Source: an uncultured Bacilli bacterium
GTDB lineage: Bacteria; Bacillota_I; Bacilli_A; RFN20; CAG-449
NCBI GenBank assembly: GCA_947593895.1
Contig: CANQDY010000087.1
Location: 1-5,427, forward strand
Reading direction: 5' to 3'
DNA: 5,427 nt
Part shown: piece by piece, positions 5,400 through 5,427 of the stretch
Numbering within the stretch: the first letter of the stretch is position 1
Layout of the letters: each line of letters opens with the position of its first letter
Notes under the pieces: generated by a model
The model's input: only the letters and a program-made list of their open reading frames with translations
The model's database searches: none
What the model was told of the DNA's origin: nothing
Translations under genes and position numbers: made by a program

Positions 5400-5427
5400 A
5401 ATATGAATTGTAATAAAAAGTGTTAAA

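Noticed and set aside
1..5427. CRISPR array, insertion sequence or alternative genetic code
   Set aside because: No regularly spaced repeats or transposase motifs are seen. Trp residues at conserved positions, such as W140 of the hydrolase, are encoded by TGG, and the genes read through without in-frame TGA.

Overview
The window comes from an AT-rich, low-GC Gram-positive bacterium. Ribosome-binding sites are strong AGGAGG-type, promoters are sigma-A-like, Trp is encoded by TGG, and there is no need for a variant genetic code. A bile salt hydrolase of the Clostridium perfringens CBAH type, a YdcC-like LolA-fold protein and a YuzA-like DUF378 protein together suggest a gut-associated Firmicute. 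An Erysipelotrichia or neighbouring Bacilli/Clostridia lineage is my best guess; this is inference and not proven by the window.

Layout, left to right. (1) Bases 1-81 are the 3' end of an unidentified plus-strand gene. It is separated from a convergent small membrane protein gene (DUF378, minus, 112-336) by a perfect stem with A/T tracts on both sides, which can serve as a terminator for both. (2) A plus-strand gene (456-1460) encodes a membrane-anchored YdcC-type protein (LolA-like domain plus DUF4367-like tail), with a terminator that overlaps its stop codon. (3) About 600 bases (1484-2081) hold no convincing gene. They contain one candidate promoter and a GC-richer inverted-repeat element near 1992-2043 that folds best as minus-strand RNA. 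(4) A minus-strand gene (2082-3833) encodes a 583-residue membrane-anchored protein that reads as a decayed PAS-like / GGDEF / EAL architecture in which the signature catalytic motifs are gone. (5) tRNA-Ser(CGA), plus strand, 3952-4042, with its own extended -10 promoter. (6) A minus-strand bile salt hydrolase gene (4297-5271) with a complete catalytic set and a good promoter. (7) At the right edge is a hairpin with a T-tract on the minus strand, which probably ends a gene lying outside the window.

The genes do not form an operon: each has its own signals and orientation changes repeatedly. The loosely shared theme is the envelope and the gut environment: a LolA-fold surface protein, a small membrane protein, a membrane-bound signalling relic and bile acid deconjugation. 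I see no CRISPR array, transposase, defence cassette or other clear multi-gene novel system. The most unusual items are the degenerate EAL protein and the structured element in the gene-free stretch.
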